Assembly: GCA_902775835.1 (NCBI GenBank)
Contig: CACYNZ010000157.1
Coordinates: 1 to 8,538 of the forward strand
Direction of reading: 5' to 3'
Length of the DNA: 8,538 nt
From: an uncultured Eubacteriales bacterium
GTDB lineage: Bacteria; Bacillota_A; Clostridia; Christensenellales; Aristaeellaceae
The notes beneath the pieces are model-generated. The model was not told the DNA's origin, ran no database searches, and worked only from the letters and a program-made list of their open reading frames with translations. The translations under genes and the position numbers were made by a program. Positions 5,799 through 8,538 of this stretch are shown here, piece by piece; positions within the stretch are counted from its first letter, which is position 1, and each line of letters opens with the position of its first letter.

Positions 5799-7028
5799 TT
5801 ATGCCCAGGTGCCGTTGCGGAAAACAGCTTCCACCGATCCATCCGCCCGGATGCCGTCAATGGAAAGATCATCCGCACCCACCATGAAATCCACATGAAT
5901 GATGGAATCGTTGATGCCCTGTTCCTGTGCCTGCTCCACCGTCAGGTTGTCCCCGTCCGGCAGGACTTCCTTGAAGCCCATGCCCAGCGCGCAGTGGCAG
6001 CACGCGTTTTCATCAAACAGCGTTTCATAGAACAGGAACCCGCACTGATTCACCGGGCTCTCCTTGGGCACAAGCGCCACCTCACCGAGCATGGCTGCCC
6101 CTTCATCCATATGGATCATCCGCTCCAGCAGTTCCTGCCCCTTTGCTGCCTGGCAGGACACAGCCCTGCCGTTTTCAAAGGTGATGGAAAAATCCTCGAT
6201 CAGCTGGCTGTTCCAGGACAGCGGCTTGACCGCCACCAGCGTGCCCTCGCATTTCCCGGCGATGGGCGAAGTGAAGATTTCTTCTGTGGGCATGTTGGGA
6301 ATATAGAATACGCTGTTCTGGTTATTGACAGCGCCTGCGCCTTCCCAGCGCGCACCGGGAATCAGGTCCACCGTGAAATCCGTTCCGTTGCTGCTGCTAT
6401 AGTGCAGTCTTGAGAAATTCTGTGCGTTGAGCCATGCCGCTTTCTTTTCAATGAAGTCCGTATGCTCCTTCCATTCGGCAACGGGATCATTGTCCTCCCG
6501 GACGCGCACGGTCTTCAGAATGGCCTCCCACAGTCTGTCCACCGCATCTTCCGCGTCGGGGAAACATTTCCTGGCCCATTTCTCCGACGGATGCGCCGCA
6601 ATCACCCACTGATGCTTTCCGTCAATGGCATTGCGATAAGGCTTGAGCACCTTTGACCGGCTCTGCATGACTTCAGACAGCTTGTGAGGATCCACGCCGT
6701 TCATGGCATCCGGATCATCCGATGCGATATAGATGCGACAGGGCAGGTCCTCCACCATCTGCTTCATCTTCGCTTCTTCCCAGGGAAGCACTCTGGAAAG
6801 TGTCTCCTGCGCGGCATACAGATAGTTCAGCCGGCTCTGCGCGTCGCTTGTCCAGTCCACGTTCACCTTTTTGGCGCCCGCCTTATAGCACTCCTCAATC
6901 ATCAGTGCGGCAAACTCATGCTGTTCCACCGAAATAGTGAGCTGGACCACCTGGTCCTTCTGCACGTTGGCTCCGGTCCGCACGATCAGCTCCGCATACT
7001 TCTGCAGCATTTCCCGGGATATGCCCAT
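5799..7028 (-). CDS. ampS: M29 family metallo-aminopeptidase (AmpS/PepS type)
   Basis: The 409-residue protein has the length and motifs of the M29 aminopeptidases (AmpS, PepS, aminopeptidase T). These cytosolic dimetal enzymes release N-terminal residues from short peptides. The metal-ligand motifs appear in order in the C-terminal half: PNMPTEEIFTSP (E250), GAAMLGEVALVP (E316), CCHCALGMGF (H345) and SIIHVDFMVG (H378, D380). All five expected ligands are present and correctly spaced, so the enzyme should be active. There is no signal peptide. ATG 7028 follows an AGGAGG with 5-nt spacing. It is the last gene of a three-gene operon, starting 22 bp after the 105-aa gene and ending in a strong terminator at 5703-5740. 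It could work on peptides from the same pool as the nearby gamma-glutamyltransferase, but the two are in separate transcription units. Confidence 0.95.
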   Translation of the reverse strand: MGISREMLQKYAELIVRTGANVQKDQVVQLTISVEQHEFAALMIEECYKAGAKKVNVDWTSDAQSRLNYLYAAQETLSRVLPWEEAKMKQMVEDLPCRIYIASDDPDAMNGVDPHKLSEVMQSRSKVLKPYRNAIDGKHQWVIAAHPSEKWARKCFPDAEDAVDRLWEAILKTVRVREDNDPVAEWKEHTDFIEKKAAWLNAQNFSRLHYSSSNGTDFTVDLIPGARWEGAGAVNNQNSVFYIPNMPTEEIFTSPIAGKCEGTLVAVKPLSWNSQLIEDFSITFENGRAVSCQAAKGQELLERMIHMDEGAAMLGEVALVPKESPVNQCGFLFYETLFDENACCHCALGMGFKEVLPDGDNLTVEQAQEQGINDSIIHVDFMVGADDLSIDGIRADGSVEAVFRNGTWA

Positions 7029-7050
7029 GATTCATTCCTCCTCTGTCTCT

Positions 7051-7368
7051 TCAGTATTCTTCATTCTGGTCTCCCTGCCCGAGCATACCATAAAACAGCA
7101 TGGTATTATAGGTAGCCTGGGCTTCCTGACTGGCCTTTTTCTCACGCCATTTTTCCATCTCATCGCAGATGGCCACCAGTTCATCCGCAATCATTTCCAT
7201 GCTGGACGGCCGCACCTGGAGCAGATACCGCTGCATCCGGTCCATGCCCCGCGGGCTCTTCAGCTGCTGAGCCAGCAGATCGCCCAGCTCTCTGGGAAAT
7301 CCAATGCATTCCACCGCATCCGCAAGCCGGTCGCGGGCCTGGACCCAGATTCTCTGCGCTTCCGTCAT
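7051..7368 (-). CDS. Unknown 105-aa protein, translationally coupled to idi
   Basis: The ATG at 7368-7366 overlaps the idi stop as ATGA, and AAGGAG lies 5 nt upstream inside the end of idi, so translation is probably coupled. The product (MTEAQRIWVQARDRL at the start) has no signal peptide or membrane segment and looks wholly helical, with amphipathic stretches and a charged segment EMEKWREKKASQEAQ near residues 70-84. It contains KSPRGMDRMQRYLLQVRP (37-54) and ends in DQNEEY. It resembles small uncharacterised Firmicutes proteins, but I recognise no named domain. Its place between an isoprenoid enzyme and an aminopeptidase gives no clear role. Coding status is well supported by the overlap, the ribosome binding site and the 22-bp gap to the next gene. 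Confidence 0.87.
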   Translation of the reverse strand: MTEAQRIWVQARDRLADAVECIGFPRELGDLLAQQLKSPRGMDRMQRYLLQVRPSSMEMIADELVAICDEMEKWREKKASQEAQATYNTMLFYGMLGQGDQNEEY

Positions 7369-7952
7369 GGCAGCTCCTTTCCGTTATGGGATGCCTGCGC
7401 GCCTGTCTCCTTCCCTTCCTCCGGGAAAAGCGTCTGCTCCACAAGCTTCCATGCCGGAGCAAACCAGGCGGAAAACGCTTCCGGTTCCCGCAGCATCCAT
7501 GCTCTGAGCTCTCCGGTTTCCACCCACTTCATGGCCTCCACCTCATCAGGCCGGAACCGGTCCGTGGGAATTAGAGCCGGATCCTTGCGGCAGACAAACA
7601 CATGGTCCAGCTCATGCTCGCTCAGTTCCTCATAGTCTGCCCTGTAAACAAAGTGCCCGCATGCCGTCACTTCATCCTCCGGCAGCAGCTGTATGCCCAG
7701 CTCGTATGCCGTGCGTTTCCGTACCGCTTCCTCCAGGGTTTCCCCGAACCGCGGATGCGAGCAGCACGCGTTGCTCCAGAGTCCGCCGGAATGATACTTG
7801 TCGGGGTTGCGCTTTTGGATCAGCATCTCTCCGTCTCTGACGATAAAGACAGAAAAAGCCCTGTGCAGAAGCCCCCTTCGATGGACCGCCTCTTTGGTCT
7901 CATAACCGGTTATTTTGTCATCCAGATCTACTAAAGCTATTAAACTGTTCAT
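7365..7952 (-). CDS. idi: Isopentenyl-diphosphate delta-isomerase, type I
   Basis: This 195-residue Nudix-fold enzyme interconverts isopentenyl and dimethylallyl diphosphate for isoprenoid synthesis in the cytosol. Type I features are present (numbering from M at 7952): H24 and H30 in HRRGLLHRAFSVFI; SNACCSHPRFGE with the catalytic cysteine C64 and metal ligand H66; and E112/E114 in ELSEHELDHVF. FRPDEVEAMKWV near the C-terminus is also typical. The frame is open back to a GTG at 8003, but that lies within the predicted promoter. ATG 7952 with AAAAGGA just upstream gives the usual N-terminus and a length close to the family norm (about 180 residues). It is the first gene of the operon; its stop overlaps the next start. 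Many Firmicutes use the unrelated type II enzyme, so a type I enzyme here is notable. Confidence 0.93.
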   Translation of the reverse strand: MNSLIALVDLDDKITGYETKEAVHRRGLLHRAFSVFIVRDGEMLIQKRNPDKYHSGGLWSNACCSHPRFGETLEEAVRKRTAYELGIQLLPEDEVTACGHFVYRADYEELSEHELDHVFVCRKDPALIPTDRFRPDEVEAMKWVETGELRAWMLREPEAFSAWFAPAWKLVEQTLFPEEGKETGAQASHNGKELP

Positions 7953-7993
7953 AGTTTTCCTTTTCTGTGTTTTCATTCCCAAACGCCACAGTA

Positions 7994-8002
7994 ATAATAC
8001 CA
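7994..8002 (-). promoter_or_regulatory. Extended -10 promoter for idi
   Basis: On the minus strand TGG-TATTAT forms an extended -10 box (TATTAT at 7999-7994). Only weak -35 candidates exist, for example TTGTGC, 20 bp further upstream. The transcript would start near 7987, about 35 nt before ATG 7952, which argues against the earlier in-frame GTG at 8003. Confidence 0.55.
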
Positions 8003-8016
8003 CAACGCCCCGCAGA

Positions 8017-8046
8017 TTGGCACAATCGATACATTCATGCTATAAT
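8017..8046 (+). promoter_or_regulatory. Strong sigma-A-type promoter for the Mur ligase gene
   Basis: TTGGCA (8017-8022, 5 of 6 matches) is followed by 18 bp and a perfect TATAAT (8041-8046), preceded by TGC as an extended -10. The start site would be near 8053, about 28 nt before ATG 8081. It lies back to back with the idi promoter, so the two divergent units share about 130 bp. Confidence 0.88.
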
Positions 8047-8080
8047 TCTCTAGCGACAAAGTTAAGGAGGGACCACCTCA

Positions 8081-8538
8081 ATGAAAATCACCGAATTGCT
8101 TGAAGGCAAGCGAATCCTCCTCTGGGGCTACGGCCTTGAGGGCAAATCAACTGAAAAGTTCATAAATAAATACTGCAATGTGAAAGAGCTCACAGTATTC
8201 CAGGGAAAGCGCGAAGAGATCGACGAGGACGCCTATGACTACATTATCAAGAGTCCCGGCATCGTCGCCTGGAATCTGAGCGACAAATACACATCCATGA
8301 CGGACCTCTTCCTGACCCAGTTTTCCGGGCAGGTCATAGGAGTGACCGGCACCAAAGGCAAGAGCACCACGTCCTCTCTGCTCTACAGTGTCCTGCGCGA
8401 ATGCACAGACCGGCCGGCCCTTCTCGTGGGCAACATCGGCCTTCCCGCTCTCGACTACTACGGCGAGATCACAGACGATACGATCATCGTCTTCGAGATG
8501 TCCTGCCACCAGCTCGCCCATGCCAAAATATCGCCCCA
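8081..8538 (+). CDS. murD: MurD-like Mur ligase (N-terminal part, runs off right edge)
   Basis: The visible 152 codons start at ATG 8081, with AAGGAGG about 10 nt upstream. The N-terminal domain is MurD-like, with a short Rossmann segment RILLWGYGLEGKST (11-24) and DYIIKSPGIV (53-62). The ATP-binding loop GVTGTKGKSTT (87-97), GNIGLPALDYY (117-127) and EMSCHQLAH (139-147) match the central ATPase domain of Mur ligases. MurD adds D-glutamate to UDP-MurNAc-L-alanine in the cytosol during peptidoglycan synthesis. Canonical MurD has ELSSFQLE where this protein has EMSCHQLAH, a variant I associate with MurD-like proteins of some gut Firmicutes, possibly paralogues of the main enzyme. Substrate is therefore less certain than family. 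The stop and C-terminal ligase domain are outside the window. Confidence 0.82.
   Translation, partial: MKITELLEGKRILLWGYGLEGKSTEKFINKYCNVKELTVFQGKREEIDEDAYDYIIKSPGIVAWNLSDKYTSMTDLFLTQFSGQVIGVTGTKGKSTTSSLLYSVLRECTDRPALLVGNIGLPALDYYGEITDDTIIVFEMSCHQLAHAKISP

Noticed and set aside
6937..7635. 232-codon plus-strand frame across three minus-strand genes
   Set aside because: It spans parts of ampS, the 105-aa gene and idi in antisense, with low-complexity tails and no domain.
7953..8003. Longer idi start at the GTG at 8003
   Set aside because: It would begin within the predicted -10 region and add 17 residues not typical of the family; ATG 7952 has the ribosome binding site.
8147..8521. 124-codon minus-strand frame opposite the Mur ligase
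   Set aside because: The plus frame carries clear Mur ligase motifs and a strong promoter; the minus frame has no family signature.

Overview
The window looks like part of a moderately GC-rich Bacillota (Firmicutes) chromosome. Evidence is strong AGGAGG-type ribosome binding sites, consensus sigma-A-like promoters, rho-independent terminators and typical Firmicutes gene families. A host-associated clostridial or Erysipelotrichia-type bacterium would fit, but that is inferred from protein style, not from a marker gene. I see no phage, CRISPR, tRNA, rRNA or intact insertion sequence.

Layout, left to right. (1) Positions 1-1104, minus strand: the N-terminal 368 codons of a secreted, extremely acidic protein. 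It has a signal peptide and a tandem 51-bp (17-residue) repeat, and it runs off the left edge. (2) Positions 1105-1872: about 770 bp with no convincing gene. It holds a weak candidate promoter (implying a ~410-nt leader), a long near-perfect hairpin, and then the terminator of the next gene. (3) Positions 1902-4971, minus strand: an oligopeptide-type ABC ATPase remnant followed after 18 bp by an intact cytoplasmic (YwrD-like) gamma-glutamyltransferase. The ATPase keeps its Q-loop, signature, Walker B and H-loop, but it has no Walker A motif and contains a frameshift at an A6 run. This looks like the 3' remnant of a peptide-uptake operon whose 5' part is gone. (4) Positions 4972-5174: an AT-rich region with short repeats and the promoter of the next gene. 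(5) Positions 5175-5573, plus strand: a small conserved-looking gene of unknown function, bracketed by a split 20-bp direct repeat. (6) Positions 5623-5740: two terminators between convergent genes. (7) Positions 5799-7952, minus strand: a compact operon transcribed idi (type I isopentenyl-diphosphate isomerase), then a 105-aa unknown protein coupled by an ATGA overlap, then an M29 aminopeptidase. (8) Positions 7953-8080: divergent promoters for idi and for a MurD-like Mur ligase, which starts at 8081 and runs off the right edge.

Functionally, the centre of the window concerns peptide and amino-acid salvage (gamma-glutamyl cleavage, a decayed peptide importer, a cytosolic aminopeptidase). The right part concerns isoprenoid supply and cell-wall precursor synthesis. 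No clearly new multi-gene system is visible. The most unusual items are the graded acidic repeat protein, the Walker-A-less ATPase remnant, the split direct repeat around the 5175-5573 gene, and the coupled unknown protein between idi and the aminopeptidase.
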